Made by a program: the position numbers and the translations under genes
Notes under the pieces: model-generated
The model's database searches: none
What the model was told of the DNA's origin: nothing
Seen by the model: only the letters and a program-made list of their open reading frames with translations
NCBI GenBank assembly: GCA_020852865.1
Contig: JADYZZ010000026.1
Coordinates: 114,436-178,435, forward strand
Length of the DNA stretch: 64,000 bases
Direction: 5' to 3'
DNA from: Rubrivivax sp.
Lineage (GTDB): Bacteria > Pseudomonadota > Gammaproteobacteria > Burkholderiales > Burkholderiaceae_C
In this document: positions 8,019 through 18,965 of the stretch, in pieces
Position numbering within the stretch: the first letter of the stretch is position 1
Layout of the letters: each line of letters opens with the position of its first letter

Positions 8019-9352
8019 GGGCTCTTGCCGCCGGCGTGCAGTCGGGCGTGGATGCGCCGCACCGTGCGCCATACGCCCCACAGCACGAGCGGGATCGAGG
8101 CACCGGCGGCGAGTTCGGGCTCGATCGACAGCCCGGCCGCCTTGGCCGCCTTGGCGCCGTACAGCACGAGGCTGACCACGTAGTACGAGATGGCGGCGAT
8201 CGACAGGCCCTCGACGGTGCTCTGCAGCCGCAGCTGCAGCTGCTGGCCGCGCGTGAGCCTGGCCAGCAGCTGCTGGTTCTGCGCCTCGGTGGCGATGTCC
8301 ACGCGCGTGCGCAGCAATGCGCCGGCGCGCTCGATGCGCTGCGACAGCGCGCTCAGGCGCTCGGCCGTCGAGGCCACGGTGGCCATCGCCGGCGCCAGCC
8401 GCCGCTGCATGAACACGCCCAGCGCCTGCGCGCCCGGCAGCGCACGCTCGCGCAGCTCGCCGATGCGCTGGCGCACGATCGCGTGGTAGGCCGCGGTGGC
8501 CGAGAAGCGGTAGCCGTTGGCCGCCGTCGCCTGCTCGGTGCGCGCGGCCAGCGCCGTCAGGCGCGCCAGCAGATCGGCGTCGGCGCTGTGGCGGTCGACC
8601 GTCTGCGCGGTGATCGCAGCCAGCTCGGCCTCGGCCTCGGCCAGCATGGCCGCCAGCGCTTTGGCCGCCGGCAGGCCGCGCAGCGCCATCAGGCGATAGA
8701 TCTCGAGCTCGAGCAAGCGCTGCGCGATGCGTCCGGCGCGCGTCGCACTGGTGCCCTCGGCGCAGCGCACGGCGATGCGTTCCCAGCCGTCGGGCTGCAC
8801 GCGGAAGTCGGTCGCCGCCAGCGCATCGCCGTCGCCCAGCAGCGAAGCGGCGACCTCGTCGCCGCCAACGCGCCGGCGCAGCGCCGCGCACGCGGCGGAC
8901 GCATCGGCCAGATCGCCCGGCTCCAAGTCGAGTTCGATCGCCGCCACCAGGCGCCCCGGAATGCCGGCCCACCAAGACGGCGGCAAGGCCGGCGTGCCGC
9001 CCGGCGGCGCGACCAGCGTGTAGCGCGTGAATTCGCTGTGCCGCTCGCGCCGCAGCGCCGCACCGCCCAGGTCCAGCTCCAGGTACGGCTGCGCCAGTGA
9101 TGCCGCCGCCGCGCCCGGCAGCTGGGCGACATGGTGTGCCTCGGACGCGTGCGACATGCCGGCGTTGAGTACGGCCACGCAGCGCACGCGCGCGGGCAGC
9201 GCGATGCGCGCCGCCGGTCGTGCATGGATCTCGTCGTGCAGCTCGCGCCGCAGCGCGTCATCGCGCGGCAGCGCGCCGCCGGCGGCGGCAGGATCGGCGC
9301 TGCCGGGCTTCGGTGCCGGCCGGGCCATCGAATGCGTCCGCGCCGCGGCCAT
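8015..9352 (-). CDS. DUF3422 family membrane protein
   Basis: This 445-residue protein matches the DUF3422 layout: an N-terminal domain starting RELHDEIHARP, a long mixed and coiled middle part, and two membrane segments near the C-terminus (around YYVVSLVLYGAKAA and IPLVLWGVWRTV). The architecture resembles CorA-like or RmuC-like membrane proteins, but the function is unknown. The start at 9352 overlaps the stop of the upstream gene (TGATG), suggesting translational coupling; an inner ATG at 9328 is an alternative. It is the last gene of a four-gene minus-strand operon. Confidence 0.82.
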   Translation of the reverse strand: MAAARTHSMARPAPKPGSADPAAAGGALPRDDALRRELHDEIHARPAARIALPARVRCVAVLNAGMSHASEAHHVAQLPGAAAASLAQPYLELDLGGAALRRERHSEFTRYTLVAPPGGTPALPPSWWAGIPGRLVAAIELDLEPGDLADASAACAALRRRVGGDEVAASLLGDGDALAATDFRVQPDGWERIAVRCAEGTSATRAGRIAQRLLELEIYRLMALRGLPAAKALAAMLAEAEAELAAITAQTVDRHSADADLLARLTALAARTEQATAANGYRFSATAAYHAIVRQRIGELRERALPGAQALGVFMQRRLAPAMATVASTAERLSALSQRIERAGALLRTRVDIATEAQNQQLLARLTRGQQLQLRLQSTVEGLSIAAISYYVVSLVLYGAKAAKAAGLSIEPELAAGASIPLVLWGVWRTVRRIHARLHAGGKSP

Positions 9353-9705
9353 CACGGGCGCGCACGCCCGCGCCGGCCGCGCGTCCTCGCCGCCGACTTG
9401 CGCGCCGCGCCGTTGCCCTGCGCGAGCAGCGTGTCGAGCTCCTTCTCGATCTCGCGCTCGATCGTGCCGGCGAAGGCGCCGACCAGGAAGCCGAGCCTGG
9501 CCTCGAGCTCGAAGTGATCGGGCGCGACGATGAGACGGCCCGCAACGCCGCTGCGCCGGAACTCGACGGTATCGCTGGTACGGCCTTCGATGACGGTGCA
9601 CTCCATGCCGTACCGGCTCTCGACCTGCTCGGCCCAGGCCCAGGCGACCTTGCGCGCCTTCGCCAGGCCCAGCTTGTGTTCGCGATGGATGTTGATGTCG
9701 GCCAT
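9352..9705 (-). CDS. Polyhydroxyalkanoic acid system family protein
   Basis: The protein has 117 residues. The core MADINIHREHKLGLAKARKV and later VAPDHFELEARLGFLVGAFA match the small PHA_gran_rgn family often found near polyhydroxyalkanoate granule genes; its molecular role is not settled. The C-terminus is a basic, arginine-rich tail (RTRGRRGRARP). It ends on the start of the DUF3422 gene and begins 23 bases after the aminopeptidase gene. A phasin gene is encoded 24 kb away, so storage granules are plausible in this organism. Confidence 0.8.
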   Translation of the reverse strand: MADINIHREHKLGLAKARKVAWAWAEQVESRYGMECTVIEGRTSDTVEFRRSGVAGRLIVAPDHFELEARLGFLVGAFAGTIEREIEKELDTLLAQGNGAARKSAARTRGRRGRARP

Positions 9706-9728
9706 GGTGTCGGCTGGCGAGCTGCCCG

Positions 9729-10820
9729 CTACTCGATCGCCGCGAGTTTGGCGCGCCGCTCGGCCCTGGGCAAGGCCGCCAGAACCCGCACCGCAGCGTA
9801 CCAGTGCGCGAAGTCGCGGCCCTCGCGTTCGAACAGCCGCTCGAACGGCGGCACCAGTTCGTCGTAGGCCGCCTGCACGCCCAGCGCCGCGTTGTCGGCG
9901 CGCGCGAACCAGCCGTCGTAGCCGGCGAAGCCGCCCCAGCGCTCGGCCTTCAGGCGCGCGTATTCGGCGCGCATCGACGCGTACAGCGCCGCCTTGCGCA
10001 GGCGCTTGTCGTCGTCGGCGAGCGCGCTCGCGTAGAGTGCACCCAGGGCCTCGCGCCAGCGCAGCGTGAGCGCGCGGAAATCGCGCCGCCGCGCCTCGCG
10101 CTCGGCGTCGGCCGCGCGCGCCTGGGCACTGCCGTGCCGCGCCAGCCAGCGCGCCGCACCCAGCCGGCCCACGGCGTCGGCGAAGGACTCGTTGAAGGTG
10201 GTGTCGTCGTCGACATACACGACCTGATGCGCCAGCTCGTGGAAGACAAGCCGCGCCAGATCGCCGTCGGGCCAGTCGATGAAGGTGTCGAGCAGCGGGT
10301 CGCCGCCGAGCCAGTCGAACTTGCCGAGCGTCGAATAGGCCGGCACGCCATAGACGCTGGTCTCCCAGCCCTGGGCGCGCAACTGCGCGGCCAGCGCCTC
10401 GGCGCGCGCGCGCGCGAAGTAGCCGCGATAGCCCACACAGCCCACGAGCGGGAAGCACCAGGTCCTGAGCTCGAGCGAGAGCTCGGGCGCGGCCACGACG
10501 TTGTAGACGGCGGCGTCGCGGCCGAGCGCGGCATAGCTGCGGTAGCTGCGGTTGTCGGGCAGCGCCAGTTCGGCGACGGCGAAGTCGCGCAGGCGCTGGC
10601 TCGCCTCGAGGCGCGCGCGCAGCGCGGCCGGCGTCGCCGCGTCGTGCAGCCACTCGGCGACCGGCCGTGCGCGCTGCACGATGTCCAGGTGCCCGGCCAC
10701 CGCCTGGGCGTAGTAGCCGAGCGTGCTGCAGCCGCCGGTGAGCGCGGCAGCGGCCAGCGCCAGCGCGCCGAGCGCGCGCCGGCCGGCCGTACGCCGCCAT
10801 CCGCGTGCCAACCGGCTCAC
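9729..10820 (-). CDS. Lipoprotein zinc aminopeptidase (PF10023 type)
   Basis: The protein has 363 residues. The N-terminus has a signal with lipobox LTGGC (lipidation Cys at about residue 29), so it should sit on the inner or outer membrane facing the periplasm. The metal site HELAHQ is followed by a downstream NESFAD glutamate, the pattern of the putative aminopeptidase family PF10023. The GTG start overlaps the previous stop codon (GTGA), and the same frame runs upstream without support as a gene. The substrate is unknown. Confidence 0.85.
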   Translation of the reverse strand: MSRLARGWRRTAGRRALGALALAAAALTGGCSTLGYYAQAVAGHLDIVQRARPVAEWLHDAATPAALRARLEASQRLRDFAVAELALPDNRSYRSYAALGRDAAVYNVVAAPELSLELRTWCFPLVGCVGYRGYFARARAEALAAQLRAQGWETSVYGVPAYSTLGKFDWLGGDPLLDTFIDWPDGDLARLVFHELAHQVVYVDDDTTFNESFADAVGRLGAARWLARHGSAQARAADAEREARRRDFRALTLRWREALGALYASALADDDKRLRKAALYASMRAEYARLKAERWGGFAGYDGWFARADNAALGVQAAYDELVPPFERLFEREGRDFAHWYAAVRVLAALPRAERRAKLAAIE

Positions 10821-12898
10821 CGCGCCGCCATGTCCTCGCGCACGCACTCCACCTCGACCAGGCAGTCGTAGAAGGTCGGCCCACGGCCGATGTCGGTGAG
10901 CCGCTGGTGCGTGAGCTGGTTGACGTTGACGCCGTCGCAGGCGAACTTGCGCCACCACAGGCCGAGCGCGTTGACGACGCCGGGCCGCGCGCGCTCGCCC
11001 ACCGCGGCGATGCACCGATAGCTCCCGCGCCCGTTGTACACCCGCACCGCAGCGCCATCGACGATGCCGCGCGCGGCGGCGTCGTGCGGGTTGATCTCGA
11101 GGCGCGGCGCCCCCTCGGTGGCGCGCAGGCTCGGCACGTTGACGAAGCTCGAGTTGAGGAAGTTGCGCGGCGGCGGCGAGATCAGCGCCAGCGGCCAGCG
11201 CGCGGCCAGCTCGGGCGCGCTCTGCGCGCATTCGTGGTTGGGCACATGGTCGGGCACGCCAAGGCCGGGCGCGTCGACCACCACCTTGCCGCTCGGCGTC
11301 GGGAAGCCGCCGGCCGCGAACGGCGCCTCGGCCACGTCGAGCCGCGTCCAGCCGCGCGCGGCCAACGCATCGAGGTCGACCCGGGCAGCGTCGAAGGCGC
11401 CCAGCGCCATCGCCTCGTCGCTGTCGCGAAAGCATTGCTCCGTGCAGCCCATGCGTGCGGCCAGGCCGCGGAAGATTTCCGCGTTGCTGCGCGCCTGGCC
11501 GAGCGGCGCGATCGCCGGCCGGTTGAGCAGCGCATAGACATGGCCGTAGGCGCTGTGCGCGTCCCAGTGCTCGAGCTGCGTCGTGGCCGGCAGCACGTAG
11601 TCGGCGTGGTCGGCGGTGTCGGTGAGGAAATGCTCGAGCACGACGCTGAACAGGTCGGCGCGCGCGAAGCCGCGCGCCACCTTGGCGCCTTCGGGCGCCA
11701 CCGCCAGCGGGTTGCTGTTGTAGACGACGACGGCCTCGATCTTCGGTCCGAATTCGGGCGCCGCCGCACGCAGCAGGTCGTCGCCGATGGTCACCATGTT
11801 GATCGTGCGCGGGCGGCGCGCGCCCAGCAGATCGGGCCGCTGCAGCCAGGCGTCGCGCCGCGCGCCGGCGAACCAGTCGCTCGACGACAGCAGCAGCCCG
11901 CCGGCGCGCTGCCGCCAGGCGCCCACCAGACAAGGCAGCAAGGCCACCAGCCGCACCGCGCTGCCGCCGCCGTGCACGCGCTGCATGCCGTAGCCCAGAC
12001 GGATCGCGGCCGGCCGGGCCGCGGCGTACTCGCGCGCCAGCGTGCGCACGACCTCGGGCTCGATGCCGCAGACGGCGGCCGCGCGCTCGCTCGGCCACTC
12101 GGCGGCGCGCGCGCGCAGCTTGTCCCAACCCTCGACGTGGCGCTCGAGCCAGTCGCGGTCGAGCCATTCCTCGTGCGCGAACAGCTCGTGCATCAAGCCC
12201 AGCGCGAGCGCGCCGTCGGTGCCGGGCCGCAGCGCGACATGCTGGTGGCAGCGCTCGGCCGTCTCGCTGCGCCGCGGGTCGATGCACACCAGCTTGGCGC
12301 CGGCGCGCTTGGCCTGCTGCGCGTAGGTCCAGAAGTGCACGCTGCTCGTGATCGGGTTGCAGCCCCAGACGAGGATCATCCGGCTTGCCGCGAAATGCTC
12401 GACGTGCATGCCGACGCGCCCGCCGTAGGCAGCGGCCAGCGCCGCGCTGCCGGCGGCCGAGCAGATCGTGCGCCCGAGCCGGCTGGCGCCCAGGCGGTGG
12501 AAGAAGCGCGCCGCCATGCCCTCGCCCTGCACCAGGCCCATCGTGCCGCAGTAGCTGTAGGGCAAGATGGCCTCGGGCGCGCGTGCGGCGATCGCCTGCA
12601 GGCGCGCGGCGATGTCGTCCAGCGCCTCGTCCCAGCCGACGCGCTCGAAGCGCCCCGCGCCCTTGGCGCCCACGCGCCTGAGCGGGTGCAGCACGCGCTC
12701 GGGGTGGTAGGTGCGCTCGGCATAGCGGCTGACCTTGGTGCACAGCGCGCCGTGCGTGGTCGGGTGCTCGGGGTCGCCGGCCACGCGCACCACGCGCCCG
12801 GCCCGCACGCCGATCTGCAGCGCGCAGGTGTCGGGGCAGTCGTGCGGGCAGGCGCCCTGCACGACGCGCGTGTCGGGGGCGGCGGCGGTCTGGGGCAT
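10817..12898 (-). CDS. Molybdopterin-dependent oxidoreductase, formate dehydrogenase-like
   Basis: This 693-residue enzyme is of the DMSO reductase superfamily. An N-terminal 4Fe-4S motif is seen (ACPHDCPDTC and, about 28 residues on, GALCTKV), followed by molybdopterin-guanine dinucleotide binding regions such as LVWGCNPITSS and, near the C-terminus, the MopB-type domain (EINPHDAAARGI). There is no Tat signal after the chosen ATG, so it should be cytoplasmic. The probable molybdenum ligand is the cysteine in RTICSAAG. No separate iron-sulfur or membrane subunit is next to it, so the electron partner is unknown. The substrate cannot be told. First gene of the operon. Confidence 0.88.
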   Translation of the reverse strand: MPQTAAAPDTRVVQGACPHDCPDTCALQIGVRAGRVVRVAGDPEHPTTHGALCTKVSRYAERTYHPERVLHPLRRVGAKGAGRFERVGWDEALDDIAARLQAIAARAPEAILPYSYCGTMGLVQGEGMAARFFHRLGASRLGRTICSAAGSAALAAAYGGRVGMHVEHFAASRMILVWGCNPITSSVHFWTYAQQAKRAGAKLVCIDPRRSETAERCHQHVALRPGTDGALALGLMHELFAHEEWLDRDWLERHVEGWDKLRARAAEWPSERAAAVCGIEPEVVRTLAREYAAARPAAIRLGYGMQRVHGGGSAVRLVALLPCLVGAWRQRAGGLLLSSSDWFAGARRDAWLQRPDLLGARRPRTINMVTIGDDLLRAAAPEFGPKIEAVVVYNSNPLAVAPEGAKVARGFARADLFSVVLEHFLTDTADHADYVLPATTQLEHWDAHSAYGHVYALLNRPAIAPLGQARSNAEIFRGLAARMGCTEQCFRDSDEAMALGAFDAARVDLDALAARGWTRLDVAEAPFAAGGFPTPSGKVVVDAPGLGVPDHVPNHECAQSAPELAARWPLALISPPPRNFLNSSFVNVPSLRATEGAPRLEINPHDAAARGIVDGAAVRVYNGRGSYRCIAAVGERARPGVVNALGLWWRKFACDGVNVNQLTHQRLTDIGRGPTFYDCLVEVECVREDMAAR

Positions 12899-13002
12899 CG
12901 CGCGAATGTGCCACAGCGCGGGCGGCATCGGCACCGCGGGCGGGTCCGGGCGCATGCCGGCACCAGCGCATAAGATGGCGCTTCGCCGAAGGAGCCGCCG
13001 TC

Positions 13003-14196
13003 ATGAACCTCATCGAGCCCATCCTCGCCGACGCCGCCGCCATCACCGCGATCCGGCGCGACCTGCACGCGCACCCCGAGTTGTGCTTCGAGGAGACGCG
13101 CACCGCCGACGTCGTCGCGCGCTGCCTGGACGAATGGGGCATCCCGATCCACCGCGGCCTGGGCAAGACGGGGGTCGTGGGCATCGTGCGCCACGGCACG
13201 AGCCGGCGCGCCGTCGGCCTGCGCGCCGACATGGACGCGCTGCCGATGACCGAGTTCAACCGCTTCGCGCACGCCAGCCGCCATGCCGGCAAGATGCACG
13301 CCTGCGGCCACGACGGCCACACCGCGATGCTGCTGGCCGCCGCCAAGCACCTGGCACGGCAGCGCAACTTCGACGGCACCGTCTACCTGATCTTCCAGCC
13401 CGCCGAGGAAGGCGGCGGCGGCGCCAAGGCGATGATCGACGACGGCCTGTTCGAGCGCTTCCCGATGGAGGCGGTGTTCGGCGCGCACAACTGGCCCGGC
13501 TACGAAGTCGGCAGCTTCGGCGTCGCGGTCGGCCCGATGATGGCCTCGGCCAGCACCTTCCGGCTCGTCGTGCGCGGCAAGGGCGCGCATGCCGCGCTCG
13601 CCTATCTGGGGGTCGACCCGGTGCCGGTGGCCTGCCAGACGGTGATGGCGTGGCAGACGATCGTCACGCGCAACCTGCGCGCGATGGAAGCGGCCGTGAT
13701 CTCGGCGACGATGATCCGCGCCGGCGAAGCCACCAACGTCATCCCCGAATCGGCCGAGATCCAGGGCACGGTGCGCACGCTGAGCAACGAAGCCGTCGCG
13801 CTGATCGAGCGGCGCATGCGCGAGGTGGCCGAAGGCATCTGCGCCGCGCACGGCGCGCAGAGCACGTTCGAGTTCACGCGCGGCTATCCGGTCACCGTGA
13901 ACCACGCCGCCGAAACCGAATTCGTGCGCCGCGTGCTCGGCCAGCTGGTCGGCGCCGACCGCGTGCGCGCCTTCGAGCCCACGATGGGCGCCGAGGACTT
14001 CAGCTTCTTCCTCGAGGCCCGGCCGGGCTGCTACTTCGTGATCGGCAACGGCGAGGGCGGCCACCGCCTGCCCGGCCACGGCGAGGGCCCGTGCACCCTG
14101 CACAACCCGAACTACGACTTCAACGACGAGCTGATCCCGCTCGGCGCCACGGCCTGGGTGCGCATCGCCGAGCAGTGGCTGGCGGCGCCGCGTTGA
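13003..14196 (+). CDS. M20 family amidohydrolase (hippurate/N-acyl amino acid hydrolase type)
   Basis: The protein has 397 residues. Metal-binding motifs of the M20D group are seen: RRDLHAHPEL, MHACGHDGH and the catalytic EEGGGG pair, then the dimerisation lid and GAEDFSFF near the end. These cytosolic enzymes hydrolyse N-acyl or N-aroyl amino acids such as hippurate or N-acetyl amino acids. An AAGGAG site sits eight bases before the ATG, and a TAAGAT hexamer about 30 bases upstream may be its -10. The next gene (DUF2817 hydrolase) starts 12 bases after the stop, so they are likely co-transcribed. The exact substrate is not known. Confidence 0.92.
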   Translation: MNLIEPILADAAAITAIRRDLHAHPELCFEETRTADVVARCLDEWGIPIHRGLGKTGVVGIVRHGTSRRAVGLRADMDALPMTEFNRFAHASRHAGKMHACGHDGHTAMLLAAAKHLARQRNFDGTVYLIFQPAEEGGGGAKAMIDDGLFERFPMEAVFGAHNWPGYEVGSFGVAVGPMMASASTFRLVVRGKGAHAALAYLGVDPVPVACQTVMAWQTIVTRNLRAMEAAVISATMIRAGEATNVIPESAEIQGTVRTLSNEAVALIERRMREVAEGICAAHGAQSTFEFTRGYPVTVNHAAETEFVRRVLGQLVGADRVRAFEPTMGAEDFSFFLEARPGCYFVIGNGEGGHRLPGHGEGPCTLHNPNYDFNDELIPLGATAWVRIAEQWLAAPR

Positions 14197-14207
14197 GCCT
14201 GCGCGCG

Positions 14208-15311
14208 ATGGACGCCGAGCGCTTCTTCGCCGCCCGCTACGCCGAGGCACGCGCCAAGTTCCTGGCCGCCGCCGACGCCGCCGGGCTGGACCTGCAGTCG
14301 CACCCGCATCCGCTCACCGGGCGCGACGGCGAGGCGCTGGCGATGGACGTCGCACGCCAGGGCGGCGCCGAGGCTGCGGCCTTGCTCGTCGTCTCCAGCG
14401 GCTGCCACGGCGTCGAGGGCTACTGCGGTTCGGGCGTGCAGTGCGCGCTGCTGGCCGATGCCGAGTTCGCGCGCGAAGCGGCCGCGGCCGGCGTCGCCGT
14501 GCTGCACGTGCACGCACTCAACCCCTACGGCTTTTCCTGGCTGCACCGCACGACGCACGAGAACGTCGACCTCAACCGCAACTGGCAGGACTTCCGGCGC
14601 CCGCTGCCGCGCAACGAGGGCTACGACGAGATCGCCCACCTCGTGGTGCCGCCGGCCTGGCCGCCGGCACCCGAGACCGAAGCCGCGCTGCAGGCCTACG
14701 CCGCGCGGCGCGGCATGCGGGCGCTGCAGACGGCGCTGTCGGCCGGGCAGTACCACCACGCCGAGGGCCTGTTCTTCGGCGGCCATGCACCCACCTGGAG
14801 CCGCACCACGCTCACCCATGTGCTGGAGGAACACGGCCGGCGCTGCACGCGGCTGGCCTGGATCGACCTGCACACCGGCCTCGGACCGAGCGGCCACGGC
14901 GAGCGCATCCACGCCGACCGCGACGACGCCGCAGCGCTGGCGCGCGCGCGCCGCTGGTGGGGGCCCGAGGTCACGTCGATCTACGACGGCAGCTCGGCCT
15001 CGGCGCTGCTCACCGGCATGCTCTTCAACGCGGCCTACGAGGTCTGTCCGCAGGCCGAGTACACCGGCCTCGCGCTCGAGTACGGCACGCAGCCGCTCGA
15101 GCAGGTGACGCAGGCGCTGCGCGCCGACCAATGGCTGTACCGGCACCCCGAGGCGCCCGCCGCGCAGCGCGACGCGATCGCGCGCGCCATGCGCGAGGCC
15201 TTCTACACCGACGCGCCCGAGTGGAAGCAGCGCGTCGTCGCGCAGGGGCTGCAGGCGGCACGGCAGGCCCTGGCCGGGCTGGCCGCTGCGGGGCACGCGC
15301 CGCAACCCTGA
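14208..15311 (+). CDS. DUF2817 / M14-like zinc carboxypeptidase
   Basis: The protein has 367 residues. The zinc-site pattern SSGCHGVEGYCGS (H-x2-E) at about residues 63-75, NVDLNRNW and IDLHTGLG fit the DUF2817 branch of the M14 carboxypeptidase-like superfamily; the late catalytic glutamate probably lies in YTGLALEYGT. It probably hydrolyses small amides or peptides in the cytosol. An in-frame TTG at 14193 overlapping the previous stop is an alternative start, but the ATG gives the usual N-terminus. It follows the M20 hydrolase closely, and the pair may act on related N-acyl or peptide substrates. Confidence 0.86.
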   Translation: MDAERFFAARYAEARAKFLAAADAAGLDLQSHPHPLTGRDGEALAMDVARQGGAEAAALLVVSSGCHGVEGYCGSGVQCALLADAEFAREAAAAGVAVLHVHALNPYGFSWLHRTTHENVDLNRNWQDFRRPLPRNEGYDEIAHLVVPPAWPPAPETEAALQAYAARRGMRALQTALSAGQYHHAEGLFFGGHAPTWSRTTLTHVLEEHGRRCTRLAWIDLHTGLGPSGHGERIHADRDDAAALARARRWWGPEVTSIYDGSSASALLTGMLFNAAYEVCPQAEYTGLALEYGTQPLEQVTQALRADQWLYRHPEAPAAQRDAIARAMREAFYTDAPEWKQRVVAQGLQAARQALAGLAAAGHAPQP

Positions 15312-15427
15312 TCGAACGCAAGGCGCGCAGGGTTGCACCGGTTCCCCGGGGCGCCGCGGCACGTTAGGCTCTGCCCTGGGGCCGCCGCGGCGGCGCGACA
15401 CGACACACGACACACAGGCGGGACACC

Positions 15428-17122
15428 ATGGCCGACCAGAGAGGGATCCTCGAGTTCGTGCTCGACCACGAGGCGGCGCACCCCGACCGCGTCTTCCTCA
15501 CGCAGCCGGTGGGCGGCGGGCGCGTCGTCGACTACAGCTGGCGCCAGACGCTCGACGAGGCACGGCGCATGGCCGCGCATCTGCAGGAGCTCGGTCTGCC
15601 GCGCGGCGCCAAGATCGCCATCCTGTCGAAGAACTGCGCGCATTTCTTCATCGCCGAGCTCGCGATCTGGCTCGGCGGCTACGCCACCGTGGCGATCTTC
15701 CCGACCGAGACGGCCGAAGTCGTGAACTTCGTGCTCGAGCACAGCGAATCGAGCCTGCTGTTCGTCGGCAAGCTCGACGCCTGGGAGGCGCAGAAGCCCG
15801 GCGTGCCTGCCGCCATCCCGCGCATCGCGCTGCCGCTGGCGCCGCTCGGCGCGCAGGAGGAGTACGACACCTGGGACGAGATCATCGCGCGCACCGCGCC
15901 GCTGGCCGGCCGCGTGCAGCGCGACGCCGACGAACTGGCGATGCTGATCTACACCTCGGGCTCGACCGGCCGGCCCAAGGGCGTGATGAACAGCTATCGC
16001 GCCATCAGCGCAGCCGGCGAGGGCTTCGCGCGCTTCTCGCGCGCGCAGACGCACCAGCCGCCGCAGGCCGAGGCCCGCATCATCTCGTACCTGCCGCTGG
16101 CGCACAGCTTCGAGCGCTCCTGCGTCGAGGCCTCGGCGCTGGTCGACGGCAACACGCACATCTACTTCAGCGAGTCGCTCGAGACCTTCGTGAACGACCT
16201 GCGGCGCGCGCGCCCGACGATGTTCATCTCGGTGCCGCGGCTGTGGCTGAAGTTCCAGCACGGCGTGTTCGCCAAGATGCCGCCGGCCAAGCTCGACCGG
16301 CTGCTCGCGATCCCCGTCGTCGGCAAGCTGGTCTCCAAGAAGGTGCTCAAGGGCCTCGGGCTGCAGGACGTGCTCTACGCCGCCAGCGGCTCGGCCCCGC
16401 TGCCGCCCGAGCTCATCCGCTGGTACCGCAGGCTCGGCCTCGAGCTGTACGAGGGCTACGGCATGACCGAGGACAACTCGTTCTCGCACGCCTCCTGGGG
16501 CGAGTTCGCCGAGCCGGGCTGGGTCGGCGTGCCGCACCGCGGCGTGGAGGTGCGCCTCGACGCCAACGGCGAGGTGCTGATCAAGTCGCCCGCGCAGTGC
16601 ACCGGCTACTACAAGGATCCCGAGCTGACGCAGGCCTCGTTCACCGAGGACGGCTTCTTCCGCACCGGCGACCTGGGCGAGCGCCGACCCAACGGCATGC
16701 TCAAGATCACCGGCCGCGCCAAGGAGCTGTTCAAGACCGCCAAGGGCAAGTACGTGGCGCCGGCGCCGATCGAGAACCTGCTCAACGCCAACCCGATGAT
16801 CGAGATGTCGATGGTCTCGGGCGTCGGCCAGAGCGCGGCCTACGCGATGGTCGTGCTGGCCGAGGACCTGAGGCCCAGACTCGGCGACAAGGCGGTGCGC
16901 AGCCAGGTCGAGCACGACCTGGCGCAGCTGCTGGCGCAGGTCAACGCCGCCGTGGCCGAGTACGAGCAGCTGAAGATGCTCGTCGTCGCGCGCGAGCCCT
17001 GGACGATCGAGGCCGGCACGCTGACGCCGACGATGAAGATCCGCCGCGCCCGCATCGAGACCACGGTGGCGCCGCAGCTCGAGACCTGGTACCGCGCGAG
17101 CAGCCAGGTGGTGTGGGCGTGA
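15428..17122 (+). CDS. AMP-dependent long-chain acyl-CoA synthetase
   Basis: The protein has 564 residues, the usual length of ANL-family ligases. The AMP-binding loop [12 protein letters not shown] is at about residues 176-187, [10 protein letters not shown] is the acyl-adenylate motif, and [10 protein letters not shown] and the C-terminal hinge [16 protein letters not shown] contain the catalytic lysine region. It activates a carboxylic acid with ATP and CoA. The length and [10 protein letters not shown] region fit long-chain FadD15-like enzymes. The next gene, a ThDP enzyme, starts 52 bases later in the same direction, which suggests 2-hydroxyacyl-CoA cleavage; it could equally feed the WS/DGAT route. 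Confidence 0.92.
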   Translation: MADQRGILEFVLDHEAAHPDRVFLTQPVGGGRVVDYSWRQTLDEARRMAAHLQELGLPRGAKIAILSKNCAHFFIAELAIWLGGYATVAIFPTETAEVVNFVLEHSESSLLFVGKLDAWEAQKPGVPAAIPRIALPLAPLGAQEEYDTWDEIIARTAPLAGRVQRDADELAMLIYTSGSTGRPKGVMNSYRAISAAGEGFARFSRAQTHQPPQAEARIISYLPLAHSFERSCVEASALVDGNTHIYFSESLETFVNDLRRARPTMFISVPRLWLKFQHGVFAKMPPAKLDRLLAIPVVGKLVSKKVLKGLGLQDVLYAASGSAPLPPELIRWYRRLGLELYEGYGMTEDNSFSHASWGEFAEPGWVGVPHRGVEVRLDANGEVLIKSPAQCTGYYKDPELTQASFTEDGFFRTGDLGERRPNGMLKITGRAKELFKTAKGKYVAPAPIENLLNANPMIEMSMVSGVGQSAAYAMVVLAEDLRPRLGDKAVRSQVEHDLAQLLAQVNAAVAEYEQLKMLVVAREPWTIEAGTLTPTMKIRRARIETTVAPQLETWYRASSQVVWA

Positions 17123-17174
17123 CGGGGCGCCGCCGGCTGCTCGTCGCGCAGCGCGCCGCGCGCGACGTCGTGCC

Positions 17175-18923
<1,749 letters not shown>

Positions 18924-18965
18924 GCCCCTCGGGCGCCGCGCCGCTGCGCGGGGCAGACCGGCGGG

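Noticed and set aside
9729..13379. Minus-strand frame of 1216 codons
   Set aside because: It contains the lipoprotein aminopeptidase at its end, but the rest runs in a different frame across the molybdopterin oxidoreductase gene; GTG at 10820 is the true start.
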